A model generated the notes under the pieces. That model saw nothing but the letters and a program-made list of their open reading frames with translations. It was not told the DNA's origin and did no database searches. A DNA stretch of 64,000 bases from Nostoc sp. TCL26-01 (GTDB lineage: Bacteria > Cyanobacteriota > Cyanobacteriia > Cyanobacteriales > Nostocaceae): the NCBI RefSeq assembly GCF_013393945.1, contig NZ_CP040297.1:4868001-4932000 (forward strand). The letters run 5' to 3'. Shown here one piece after another: positions 50,089 through 59,299 of the stretch. A program made the translations under genes and the position numbers. Positions within the stretch are counted from its first letter, which is position 1, and the number at the start of each line of letters is the position of its first letter.

Positions 50089-51234
50089 CTATCCTGCTAA
50101 ATAAGGCTTTTGCTGATGGCACTGTTCTAAAAAATTTAGATAGCGCTGGGCAAAAATTTGCGGCGAAAACTCGGCGGCGTGCGATCGCATATACTCAGGA
50201 TTGAGCGTATCTTGATACATTTCAAATTTTTCCACTGCCTCTACCAAAGCTGCTTCTGTCTGCATTGTAAAGAATATCCCTGTTCCTGTATCTTTATAAG
50301 ATCGTACATCCCTAACGGTTTCTGTTGCCCCCCCCATACCATAAGCAATTACCGGAGTTCCACAAGCCTGTGCTTCTACTAAAGCAATACCAAAATCTTC
50401 GCAAGCTGCATACACAAATGCTTTGGCTCTAGCCATGTACTTTTTGACTACATCCTCAGATTGCCAACCCAATATTTGAATATTGGGCTTCGCTAGCTCA
50501 CGAATCTTGCTCATTTCTCCACCTGTACCAATAATCACCAATGGGCGCTGCAATTGATTAAACGCTTTAACAATTAGAGATACTTGTTTATAACTCACTA
50601 ACCGGGAAACAGTCAGATAGAAATCCTCTTTCTGCGGTAAAAAAGGAAATGCCTCTACATTGACTGGTGGATATATAACTTTTGCTTCTCGTCGATAGCA
50701 ACGCCAGATGCGCCGAGCCGTGTACTGAGAATTGGCAATAAAGTAATCAACTCGATTGGCACTCAGTACATCCCACTGACGTAAACGATGTAACAAGTAA
50801 CGAGTTACCCATCCCGGCAGACCATTCCCCATTTGGCTATGGCGTAAGTAATCAAATGTTAAGTCCCAAGCGTATCGCATGGGACTATGGCAATAACAAA
50901 TATGTAATTGGTCGGCAGTTGTCAACACTCCTTTAGCTACAGCATGAGAAGAAGACAGAATTACATCGTATTGACGCAAATCTAGTTGTTCTACTGCCAA
51001 AGGTAAAAAAGGTAGGTATTTTTGGATACCATTGCGGGCAAAGGGGAAATGCTGAAGAAAAGTCTTGCCAATCTGACGTTGGTATAAATAACTATCAGTA
51101 TTGCTAGATTCAAAGTCAATCAAGGCATATAAATCAGCATCAATGTGATTGAGAATTTCTCGCACGACTAATTCTGAACCACCTGTGGCTTTTGGTGTCA
51201 GCCACTCATGAACAACAGCATATTTCAAGGGCAC
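50089..51234 (-). CDS. GT4 family glycosyltransferase
   Basis: A GT-B fold transferase using a nucleotide sugar. The N-terminal domain starts YAVVHEWLTPKATGGSE with the acceptor-binding Gly-Gly; the C-terminal donor domain carries KAFVYAACEDFGIALVEAQA, the EX7E motif. The start is GTG at 51234. It lies 111 bp upstream of the sugar transferase start on the same strand, which suggests that they act on the same glycan. Donor and acceptor are unknown. Confidence 0.92.
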   Translation of the reverse strand: MPLKYAVVHEWLTPKATGGSELVVREILNHIDADLYALIDFESSNTDSYLYQRQIGKTFLQHFPFARNGIQKYLPFLPLAVEQLDLRQYDVILSSSHAVAKGVLTTADQLHICYCHSPMRYAWDLTFDYLRHSQMGNGLPGWVTRYLLHRLRQWDVLSANRVDYFIANSQYTARRIWRCYRREAKVIYPPVNVEAFPFLPQKEDFYLTVSRLVSYKQVSLIVKAFNQLQRPLVIIGTGGEMSKIRELAKPNIQILGWQSEDVVKKYMARAKAFVYAACEDFGIALVEAQACGTPVIAYGMGGATETVRDVRSYKDTGTGIFFTMQTEAALVEAVEKFEMYQDTLNPEYMRSHAAEFSPQIFAQRYLNFLEQCHQQKPYLAG

Positions 51235-51504
51235 AGCTAACTTTTAAGGTGTAGAAAAGAACTCAAGCAATGTGTGAGGTTAACTGCAAGGTTTCCCTTG
51301 GCGAGCAAGCGATGGGAAGCGCCCCAGATTTATCGTTAAGACGCGATTCTCTCAGAAGTGGTTCCAGAGGGGTACGGCAAGCTGATAACCTCAAATGAGG
51401 GACTAGGGATTGGGTAATGGGTACTAGGTATGAGTCTGACACTAACCCTAATTACTAGCCTCTAGCCTCTAGCCTCTGAAAATATACATAGGAATTGATA
51501 ATTT

Positions 51505-52443
51505 ATGCGAATTTTAATTATGGGTGGTACTAGGTTCATTGGTGTCTATCTGACGCAAATTCTGGTGAAACAGGGACATGAGGTAGTACTGTTCAATCGT
51601 GGTAATCGCCCTCTACCGAAATTACAAGGAGTAGGACAAATTATAGGCGATCGCACTGATGCCACACAGCTGAAAGAAAAATTATCACGAGAAAATTTTG
51701 ATGTCATTTTTGACAACAATGGGCGGGAATTAACTGATACTCAACCGTTGGCAGAGATTTTTCAAGACCGAGTGCAGCATTTTGTCTACATGAGTTCTGC
51801 GGGGGTGTATCTCAAATCTGATCAACTACCCCACATGGAAGGAGATTCGGTAGACCCCAAGAGTCGCCATAAGGGTAAGCACGAAACTGAAGCTTATTTA
51901 CAGCAACAGGGATTACCTTTTACTTCGATTCGTCCGACTTATATTTACGGGCCGCTCAACTATAACGATTTAGAAAGCTGGTTTTTTGACCGCATTGTCC
52001 GCGATCGCCCAATTCTGATTCCTGGTAATGGTTTACACATTACACAACTAGGTCATGTCAAAGACTTGGCTCAGGCTATGTCGCAGGTTGTGGGTAATCA
52101 GCAGGCAATTGGGCAAGTGTATAATGTTTCGGGCGATCGCTTTGTAACGTTTGATGGTTTAGCTCGTGCTTGCATCCAAGCTGCCGGTAAATCACCAGAT
52201 GATATCAAAATCTGGCATTACGACCCAAAAAATTTTGATTTTGGCAAACGCAAAGCTTTTCCCATGAGAGTACAGCACTTTTTCGCTGCCATCAACAAAG
52301 CCCAAACAGATTTAAATTGGCAACCTGAATATGATTTAATTTCTGGGCTGAAGGATGCTTTTACCAACGATTATTTAGCAACTGGGCGAGACAAAGCAGA
52401 AATAGATTTTTCTGTAGATGAGGAGATTTTACAAGCGCATTAG
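51505..52443 (+). CDS. NAD(P)-binding SDR protein, CSP41-like
   Basis: An atypical extended SDR of about 312 residues, most like the cyanobacterial relatives of chloroplast CSP41 (stem-loop RNA-binding) proteins. MRILIMGGTRFIGVYL gives the nucleotide fold. The usual Tyr-x-x-x-Lys pair is not obvious (SSAGVYLKSD is followed by SRHKGKHE), as in CSP41 proteins, so it may not be an enzyme. AGGA lies upstream of the ATG. It sits among polysaccharide genes, but I think that is coincidental; the sugar-epimerase label it may get automatically is less likely. Confidence 0.8.
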   Translation: MRILIMGGTRFIGVYLTQILVKQGHEVVLFNRGNRPLPKLQGVGQIIGDRTDATQLKEKLSRENFDVIFDNNGRELTDTQPLAEIFQDRVQHFVYMSSAGVYLKSDQLPHMEGDSVDPKSRHKGKHETEAYLQQQGLPFTSIRPTYIYGPLNYNDLESWFFDRIVRDRPILIPGNGLHITQLGHVKDLAQAMSQVVGNQQAIGQVYNVSGDRFVTFDGLARACIQAAGKSPDDIKIWHYDPKNFDFGKRKAFPMRVQHFFAAINKAQTDLNWQPEYDLISGLKDAFTNDYLATGRDKAEIDFSVDEEILQAH

Positions 52444-52445
52444 AG

Positions 52446-52545
52446 GGGGGATAGGTGACAGGTGACAGGTGATAGGGGATAGGTGATAGGTGATAGGTGA
52501 CAGGGGATTGGGGATTGGGGATTGGGGATTGGGGATTGGGGGTAG
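52446..52545 (+). repeat. GGTGACA / GGGGATTG tandem array
   Basis: Units GGTGACA and GGTGATA alternate, followed by five GGGATTG units. The array begins 3 bp after the stop codon of the SDR gene. Confidence 0.9.
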
Positions 52546-52887
52546 TGTTACTTGTCCTCTCTTTCCTGCTGACCTGAAGGGTGGGTGATGATCTGAGTAG
52601 AAGCATCAATAAACCCCTTTGGTTGCTCTCATCGGGCAGAGGGCAGAGAGGGCAGTAGTATTTCTCCTGCCTCCTGTTCTGTGCTTCAGTTGATAAAAAT
52701 AATACCTTAACAAACTAAATAACCCTGGCAACTGAATCATCCGTAAAGTAAGCACAACACTTGGACTTGATTTAAGTGGAGTGTCTAGGGGTGCTTTGAC
52801 TCACCCCACTCGGATCTATATCTGGGTGACAGCTAAAAAGAAGCAGAGCGATGTGGTTTCAACCCGTCGCGTAGCATCCTTTTAGAA

Positions 52888-52910
52888 TCCCCCGAATTTA
52901 ATTCGGGGGA
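52888..52910 (+). promoter_or_regulatory. GC-rich hairpin upstream of DUF4912 fusion
   Basis: TCCCCCGAAT and ATTCGGGGGA form a perfect 10-bp stem with loop TTA. No U-run follows. It ends about 50 bases before the candidate promoter and could be a terminator for upstream RNA or a protein-binding palindrome. Confidence 0.45.
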
Positions 52911-52960
52911 GTAGTCAAAGCAAGTAAATTAACAAACAGAAAACAAATATTGACAGTGGA

Positions 52961-52968
52961 TGTATAAT
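52961..52968 (+). promoter_or_regulatory. Extended -10 promoter candidate
   Basis: TGTATAAT has both the TG extension and a perfect TATAAT. It would start RNA near 52975, about 70 bases before the ATG at 53047. No good -35 at 17 bp was found, which is acceptable for extended -10 promoters. Confidence 0.4.
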
Positions 52969-53046
52969 TAGCGCGTCTCTTCCTGATATAACAAGATAAA
53001 TTTAAGACTGGCTGATTTTCTGTTCCCTGTACCTGGTAAGGAGCAT

Positions 53047-56000
53047 ATGTGGCAAAAAGACAAAAAAGATAGTGGCATAGTTAATTTGGCATTGTTTCTG
53101 GCCTTGGCTACCACCCCGATCGCTACAAACCTGTTAGTGTCAGCGCCTATACTGGCACAATCGGAAGCTGATATACCTGCTTTTCCCCTACCGAAAACTG
53201 TAGAAAATGGCACTACGGTGCGAGTAGATGGTTCGACTACCTTGGCGGCCGTTAATCAAAGCTTGAAACAGGGTTTTGAGGAGCAGTTTGCTGGGACAAA
53301 GGTGGAGGTGGCGAATAGTGGTACAGAGGCAGCACTGAAAGCTTTGTTAGCAGGAAAAATTGACGTAGCAGCAATTGGGCGTGGTTTAACTCCAGAAGAA
53401 AAAGCCCAAGGTTTAGAGCAAGTCAGACTGCACAGAGAAAAGATTGCCATCATTGTCGGTGAGGAAAATTCTTTTAAAGGCAGTTTGACTGATCGACAAT
53501 TTGCCAGAATTTTCCGAGGGAGAATTACCAATTGGTCTCAACTAGGGGGAAGCAACACCAAGATTCGTGTCATCGATCGCCCTAGTGAGAGTGACACACG
53601 CAAAGCTTTGAATAACTATCCTGTATTCAAGGCTGCTAAATTTGCTACAGGTTCCACTGCTACCCAGGTGACAGAAGACAACACCGCAGAAATTGTCAAA
53701 CAGCTAGGTAAAGATGGCATTAGCTACGCCAGAGCTAATCAAATCTCCAAGCTGCCGGGTGTGCGAGTTCTGCAATTACACGATACTTCACCAACAGATC
53801 CTAAGTATCCGTTTTCACAACCATTAGTTTACGTTGTCAACAAAAATCCTAGTCCTGGGGTGGCTGCCTTTGTAGGTTATGCCCTAGCATCACCAGGACA
53901 AAAAGCTATAGAAACAGCGAGAGTGGCGGAAGCAGTAGCGATCGCTAAAGGTGAAGAGCAAATATTTCTCACAGCTAATAACCTCACCAGTACCCCGGGA
54001 ACTACACCTGCTGCTACCACTACTCCTATAGTCGGTAGTACCCCAACAACTGTGCCTTTCACTACACCTGCGGACAATGGTTTCCCCAATGCGGAAACGG
54101 CAAACGCCAATGTCAATCAGCCTGCGGTTGCGACCTCTCCAGAAACCCCTATGGGGCGCAACTTACTATGGTGGTTATTGTTACCTCTAGCAGCGATCGC
54201 AGGCTCACTGGTTTGGTGGCTGAGGCGGCCATCAGCTAGTAAGGTGACTAATGATCAGCCAGAACCCACTCCCCAAGATGATGGTGATCAGTTGACTCTA
54301 CCACCTGTAGCTGAGTTGCCATTAGTAGAGATCCATAATCACACTACTCCTAACTCTACTGTCGCTGATGGTGATCATTTGGCGATCGCTGACAAAGAGA
54401 TAGACCATCAAGTACCAGCAACAACCAATAATTTGGGAAATTATCCAGTAGCCATTCCCCCAGAACTAGAGCAATCGCCTTGGGATATGGAAGCACCTGC
54501 TGCTGTTGTTAACACCTCATATCCCCAACTCAGAGACGTATCAGTACCTCCCACTCATTTAGAAGTACCGACTGAGGATATTCCAGAGTTACCCGATATT
54601 CCTGAACTGACGACATCGAATAGAGAACAATTGACAGTCTTACAACCTCCATTCCCAGAGGATTTACCAGATACCACTACAGCAGTAACAGATATTTGGT
54701 CTACAACCGAAGAGTTGGCAAACAGCAACCCAGAGGAACCGACGACAGAATTAACTCCAGTAGTTGATGAGGAAGTCTCGGAGGATTTAGATTCATTCCC
54801 CGATATGCCGGATATCTACCAAATCTTTGCGGATGAAGGCGAAGTTACCCAAGAGGAGACAATATCCCCAACCGCAGAAACAATTAGCTGGCCTGAGAGT
54901 GCAGAAGAACCTCCAACAAACTCGACATTTGCAGAAATTCCTGAAGATGCTTTAAATTTGGTCGCTGATGCTGCCGAACTGGGTGAGAGTGAAACCTTGG
55001 AGGAAACAGAATTCTTAACCCCATCCAGTTTAGGGACTCTGGCAGGTGGTGCAGCTTTAGCAGGCGCAGGAGTCGCTACCTGGAATGTTGTTTCTAGCAT
55101 TGAGGAAACAGAAACATTACCTGTACCTGTAGTCAGTGACACTCCTGAAGAAAATTTACCAACAGTGGTTGCAGAAACAGCTGATTTACCAGATGAAGAG
55201 GAAGAAAGCAGCATCGTCCTCAGACCACGTAGCCCTGAATGGGCATACGTTTCCTGGTATATTTCTCCTAGCGATCGCCAAAAACTAGAAGATGCAGGTA
55301 GCCCCGAATTAGCTCTGCACCTCTATGATGTGACGGAACTTGACTTGAGTTATCAAACTCCCCATCAGGTACAGCAGTATGAATGTGAGCCAGCTACAAC
55401 GGATCGCTATATCCCCATCCCTGCTAGCGAACATGACTACATGATGGAGGTTGGCTATCTCAGCAACAACGAAACCTGGGAAACCATCGCACGTTCTCTG
55501 ACGGTGCGTGTCTTTAATCGTCCCTATACGGAATCGCTATCAGCAGAATTACCCACAACAGATGCGGCTAGTATTGTTGTCTTTACTCCCCGTACACCTA
55601 AATGGGCTTATGTCAATTGGGAAATTGCTGATACTCACAAGCAAATACTCAAAGATAAGGGAATCGCTCAACTAGCACTGCGGTTGTATGATGTCACCAA
55701 TGTTGACCTGAGTTATCAACATCCCCAGTTAGTACAGCAATACGAATTTGAAGAAATCACTAGCGATCGCTATGTATCAATTCCTCAAAGTGAACGCGAT
55801 TATATGACAGAAATCGGTTATCAGACAACAGGCGATCGCTGGGTAACTATCGCTCGTTCTGCTAGCGCCCGTGTCTTTAACAGTCCTCACGGCGATTTTT
55901 GGTTTGTTGCTGACACTGAGTTAATGATCCACGGTGCAACTGAGCCAGGTGCAAAAGTGATGATTGCTGGTAAACCCATTACCTTGAAATCAGACGGTAC

Positions 56001-56127
56001 TTTCCACTTGCGGATACCTTTCTCCGAAAAGGTGATTGAGTATCTGATTTCTGTCGCCAGTGAAGGACAAACTAAAAGTATCCACAAGAAGTTTTTCCAA
56101 GAAACTTCTGAAGGGGATAGGGGATAG
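53047..56127 (+). CDS. Phosphate-binding-like domain fused to two DUF4912 domains
   Basis: A 1026-residue multidomain protein. The signal peptide ends near residue 38 (APILAQS). Residues about 50-310 form a PstS-like periplasmic solute-binding domain (VDGSTTLAAVNQSLKQGF). A transmembrane helix lies at about 373-392. A long acidic Pro/Glu/Thr linker follows, with a second hydrophobic stretch near 664-684. Two DUF4912 repeats sit at about 721-826 and 841-944, both reading LRLYDV/LHLYDV then DLSYQ. A short Ig-like end (IHGATEPGAKVMIAG) completes it. AAGGAG precedes the ATG. It may be a surface sensor; the ligand and role are unknown. Confidence 0.85.
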   Translation: MWQKDKKDSGIVNLALFLALATTPIATNLLVSAPILAQSEADIPAFPLPKTVENGTTVRVDGSTTLAAVNQSLKQGFEEQFAGTKVEVANSGTEAALKALLAGKIDVAAIGRGLTPEEKAQGLEQVRLHREKIAIIVGEENSFKGSLTDRQFARIFRGRITNWSQLGGSNTKIRVIDRPSESDTRKALNNYPVFKAAKFATGSTATQVTEDNTAEIVKQLGKDGISYARANQISKLPGVRVLQLHDTSPTDPKYPFSQPLVYVVNKNPSPGVAAFVGYALASPGQKAIETARVAEAVAIAKGEEQIFLTANNLTSTPGTTPAATTTPIVGSTPTTVPFTTPADNGFPNAETANANVNQPAVATSPETPMGRNLLWWLLLPLAAIAGSLVWWLRRPSASKVTNDQPEPTPQDDGDQLTLPPVAELPLVEIHNHTTPNSTVADGDHLAIADKEIDHQVPATTNNLGNYPVAIPPELEQSPWDMEAPAAVVNTSYPQLRDVSVPPTHLEVPTEDIPELPDIPELTTSNREQLTVLQPPFPEDLPDTTTAVTDIWSTTEELANSNPEEPTTELTPVVDEEVSEDLDSFPDMPDIYQIFADEGEVTQEETISPTAETISWPESAEEPPTNSTFAEIPEDALNLVADAAELGESETLEETEFLTPSSLGTLAGGAALAGAGVATWNVVSSIEETETLPVPVVSDTPEENLPTVVAETADLPDEEEESSIVLRPRSPEWAYVSWYISPSDRQKLEDAGSPELALHLYDVTELDLSYQTPHQVQQYECEPATTDRYIPIPASEHDYMMEVGYLSNNETWETIARSLTVRVFNRPYTESLSAELPTTDAASIVVFTPRTPKWAYVNWEIADTHKQILKDKGIAQLALRLYDVTNVDLSYQHPQLVQQYEFEEITSDRYVSIPQSERDYMTEIGYQTTGDRWVTIARSASARVFNSPHGDFWFVADTELMIHGATEPGAKVMIAGKPITLKSDGTFHLRIPFSEKVIEYLISVASEGQTKSIHKKFFQETSEGDRG

Positions 56128-56245
56128 GAGGGAATAGGCAATAGGCAATAGGCAATAGGCAATAGGGGATAGGAGGGAATAGGCAATAGGAGGGGATGGG
56201 CAATAGGAGAGGATGGGAGGGAATAGGCAATAGGCAATACCCCTA
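56118..56245 (+). repeat. AATAGGC tandem array
   Basis: About ten AATAGGC/AATAGGA heptamers interspersed with GGGGATAGGAGG. The array overlaps the last codons of the DUF4912 fusion gene, where GGGGATAGGGG encodes Gly-Asp-Arg-Gly before the stop. Confidence 0.88.
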
Positions 56246-56293
56246 ACTACCTACCTCAGCAAATGTGGGTGTTTCTACGCTATAACCAGAATA

Positions 56294-58126
56294 ATGAAGA
56301 TAAAAAAGCGACGAAACACCCTGCGCCAATCACTCGCAGTTTTCCGTTATAGCGGTAGAGCCATAAACTTGGTGTGGACTACGAGCCGCAGGATGACGAT
56401 AATTTTGGCTACTTTAACTTTAGTGGCTGGGTTGTTACCTGGGGCGATCGCCTACATAGGTAAGTTGATTGTGGATGGGGTAGTTTTCTCATCCCAACTC
56501 AAACCAGATAATCAGAGTTTTGTCAATATTTCTCAACCATTATTTTATGTGCTTTTAGAGGCGATCGCTGTAGCTTTACTAGCAGCTAGTCAAAAGGGGC
56601 TAATTGTTTGTCAGTCTTTGTTGCGGGTGCTACTCGCTCAACGAGTCAATGTGCTGATTTTAGAGAAAGCCTTAACACTTGATCTGACTCATTTTGAAAA
56701 CTCAGAATTTTATGACAAATTAACCAACGCCAGAAAGGAAGCCTCTATTCGTCCCCTATCTCTAGTCAACCGCACTTTTGGTTTAGGACAAAATGCCTTG
56801 GCTCTCATTACTTACGGCGTTTTACTGATCAAGTTGTCCATCTGGGCAGTAGTAGTGTTGATTTTAGCAGCCCTACCCGCATTCATCGCTGAAACCAGAT
56901 TTGCTGGGGAAGCTTTTCGTGTATTTAGTTGGCGTGCGCCAGAAACCCGTCACCAGCACTACATCGAAAATCTCTTAGCCAGAGAAGACTTTGCCACGGA
57001 AATTAAACTCTATCAATTAGGAGAGATGCTATTAGGACGCTACCATAGTGTGTTTACTCAACTCTATGGCGAAGACCGAAATTTAACTATCCGCCGGGGA
57101 ATGTGGGGATATTTGTTGAGTTTGGTGAGTACTGCGGCTTTTTACATCGCCTATGCTTGGATTGTGGTAGAAACAGTGGTGGGGCAAATTTCCTTGGGAG
57201 ACATGACGATGTATCTGACTGTGTTTCGTCAAGGACAGTCTACCTTCGCTAATGCTCTCACTTCTATTGGGGGGATGTATGAAGACAATTTATATCTTTC
57301 CAACCTATACGATTTTTTAGAAGAGCCAGTCAATCAACCTTGGGGAAATATCACTCAAGGGATCAATCCCCAAGATGGTATCCGGTTTGAGAATGTATCT
57401 TTTACTTATCCCGGTAGTTCTCAACCTGCACTAAAAAATATTTCTCTGCATTTACAACCAGGAGAAAAATTAGCGATCGTGGGTGAAAATGGTTCAGGAA
57501 AAACTACCTTAATTAAACTGCTCACCCGACTCTACACACCCACATCTGGGAGGATTTTACTAGATGGTGTGGACTTACAAGAATGGAATGTCGATGCTTT
57601 ACGTCGTCGCATTGGGGTGATTTTTCAAAACTTTGTCCGCTATCAGTTCACTGTGGGCGAGAATATTGGTGTGGGCGATGTCAACAATCTCAAAGATAGC
57701 AGTCGTTGGCAAGTAGCAGCCCAAAAAGGCATGGCCCAACAGTTTATTGAGCGATTACCCCAAAATTTTCAAACCCAGTTAGGACGTTGGTTTAAGGGCG
57801 GACAGGAATTATCGGGGGGACAATGGCAAAAAATTGCTTTAGCGCGGGCTTTTATGCGATCGCAAGCAGATATCTTAGTCTTAGATGAACCCACATCAGC
57901 TATAGATGCTCAAGCTGAGTTTGAGATTTTCAATCATTTTCGCGCCTTAACACAAAATCAAATGGTGTTTTTGATTTCCCACCGTTTTTCCACTGTCAGA
58001 ATGGCTGATAAAATTATGGTGATTGAAAATGGGGAAATGGTAGAACAGGGAACTCATACAGAATTACTGGCAGCTGATGGCAATTATGCCAGACTTTTTT
58101 GGTTACAAGCTGCGGGTTATCAGTAG
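56294..58126 (+). CDS. ABC exporter (fused membrane and ATPase domains)
   Basis: A 610-residue half-transporter with a six-helix membrane domain (about 30-330) and a C-terminal ATPase. Walker A is GENGSGKTT starting at Gly397, signature LSGGQ at 506-510, and Walker B ILVLDEPTSAID. The H-loop is LISHRFS. It resembles lipid- or glycan-lipid exporters, and its place among glycosyltransferases fits export of a lipid-linked sugar. I considered HepA, the heterocyst-envelope exporter, but cannot confirm it. It is probably active as a dimer. Confidence 0.92.
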   Translation: MKIKKRRNTLRQSLAVFRYSGRAINLVWTTSRRMTIILATLTLVAGLLPGAIAYIGKLIVDGVVFSSQLKPDNQSFVNISQPLFYVLLEAIAVALLAASQKGLIVCQSLLRVLLAQRVNVLILEKALTLDLTHFENSEFYDKLTNARKEASIRPLSLVNRTFGLGQNALALITYGVLLIKLSIWAVVVLILAALPAFIAETRFAGEAFRVFSWRAPETRHQHYIENLLAREDFATEIKLYQLGEMLLGRYHSVFTQLYGEDRNLTIRRGMWGYLLSLVSTAAFYIAYAWIVVETVVGQISLGDMTMYLTVFRQGQSTFANALTSIGGMYEDNLYLSNLYDFLEEPVNQPWGNITQGINPQDGIRFENVSFTYPGSSQPALKNISLHLQPGEKLAIVGENGSGKTTLIKLLTRLYTPTSGRILLDGVDLQEWNVDALRRRIGVIFQNFVRYQFTVGENIGVGDVNNLKDSSRWQVAAQKGMAQQFIERLPQNFQTQLGRWFKGGQELSGGQWQKIALARAFMRSQADILVLDEPTSAIDAQAEFEIFNHFRALTQNQMVFLISHRFSTVRMADKIMVIENGEMVEQGTHTELLAADGNYARLFWLQAAGYQ

Positions 58127-58204
58127 AACAATAGAGTGTAGGGTGTGTTGTCGCACAGCGCAACGCACTGCTAACAATTGCAAAACTAAACTAGTGACAA
58201 AAAT

Positions 58205-59299
58205 TTATAAATAACGAGATAGGACATCTACAGTCGCTTTGCCAGTTTTTTCCCAACTAAATTGATTGGCCCTAGCCATACCTTGAATAGATAAATGCGA
58301 TCGCAATTCTACATCATCAGCAATCATCCGCATGGCTTGGGTAATTTCATCTGTGTTGTAGGGATTAACCAAAATCGCTGCATCACCAGCAACTTCCGGT
58401 AAGGATGACAAGTTAGAGGTAATCACCGGAGTACCACAAGCCATTGCTTCTAGAACCGGAAAACCAAAACCTTCCCAAAGACTAGGGAACACAAGAGCGA
58501 TCGCTTGGTTAATAATAATGGGTAGTTGAGCGTAGGGGACATAATCCAAAAACTTAACACGGTGGGTTATCCCCAGTTCGGCAACTTGCGTCTGTAAAAG
58601 TGGTGTGTAACGTCCATCAGTAGGGCCGACTAACCATAGTTCATAGTCGCTACTCTTGGATAATGCGGCAAAGGCGTTGATTAATCGTTGTAGATTTTTG
58701 TAAGCATCTTGCCTGCCGATGTAGAGAAAGTAGTTGCGAGTTGGTATATTAAGATGGCGAAAATGTAGGCGATCGTGTGCTAAAGGAATGGCAGTGATTT
58801 TACTCGCGGGAATTCGGTAAAAGTCAACAATATCCTTAGCTGTAGCTTCAGAGTTACAAACAATATGTTGCGCCTGCGTCAATACTTGCGGAACGTAATA
58901 GCGATGATATTGTGTCAACGGTGAAAACCGTCTCGGAAAGCGCAACGGTATCAAGTCATGACACATAACCACAAAGCGACAGTTGTTGTAAAGAGGTGCT
59001 TCTGGTAAAGGTGAAAACAGTAATTGGGATTGAAACTGTTGATAAATTCTAGGCAATCGAAATTGTGTCCACATCAACCGATGGAAGTGTCCTCTTGTAC
59101 CATGCTTAGGAGTCAAATTATCTGGTACAAGATAGCATTTAAACTCAGAATAATTTTGAGATGTTAATAAAGTGGGCTTAAGTAATTTTAAATAAGGAAA
59201 AATATTTTTAGCATAGTTACTGATTCCAGTTGGTTGAGATAACAGTATAGATAAATTGATTATTAATTTATTCGATGAGACATAATCTACCATTGTCAT
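58205..59299 (-). CDS. GT4 family glycosyltransferase
   Basis: A GT-B enzyme of 364 residues. The donor-binding segment is VFPSLWEGFGFPVLEAMA with both Glu of the EX7E motif, and YIGRQDAYKNLQRLI opens the donor domain. The ATG shares its A with the TAA stop of the upstream glycosyltransferase (TAATG), so the two are translationally coupled. It ends close to the convergent ABC exporter. The sugar specificity is unknown. Confidence 0.93.
   Translation of the reverse strand: MTMVDYVSSNKLIINLSILLSQPTGISNYAKNIFPYLKLLKPTLLTSQNYSEFKCYLVPDNLTPKHGTRGHFHRLMWTQFRLPRIYQQFQSQLLFSPLPEAPLYNNCRFVVMCHDLIPLRFPRRFSPLTQYHRYYVPQVLTQAQHIVCNSEATAKDIVDFYRIPASKITAIPLAHDRLHFRHLNIPTRNYFLYIGRQDAYKNLQRLINAFAALSKSSDYELWLVGPTDGRYTPLLQTQVAELGITHRVKFLDYVPYAQLPIIINQAIALVFPSLWEGFGFPVLEAMACGTPVITSNLSSLPEVAGDAAILVNPYNTDEITQAMRMIADDVELRSHLSIQGMARANQFSWEKTGKATVDVLSRYL

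Larger units (their letters stand above)
52546..53046. other. Leader region of the DUF4912 fusion gene
   Basis: No open frame is present. It contains a GC-rich hairpin (52888-52910), an extended -10 promoter candidate (52961-52968) and the AAGGAG ribosome-binding site ending at 53043. Confidence 0.5.

Noticed and set aside
56294..58126. Naming the ABC exporter hepA
   Set aside because: Its size and context fit, but nothing in the sequence separates it from other exporters; the heterocyst-envelope neighbours expected for hepA are not recognisable.
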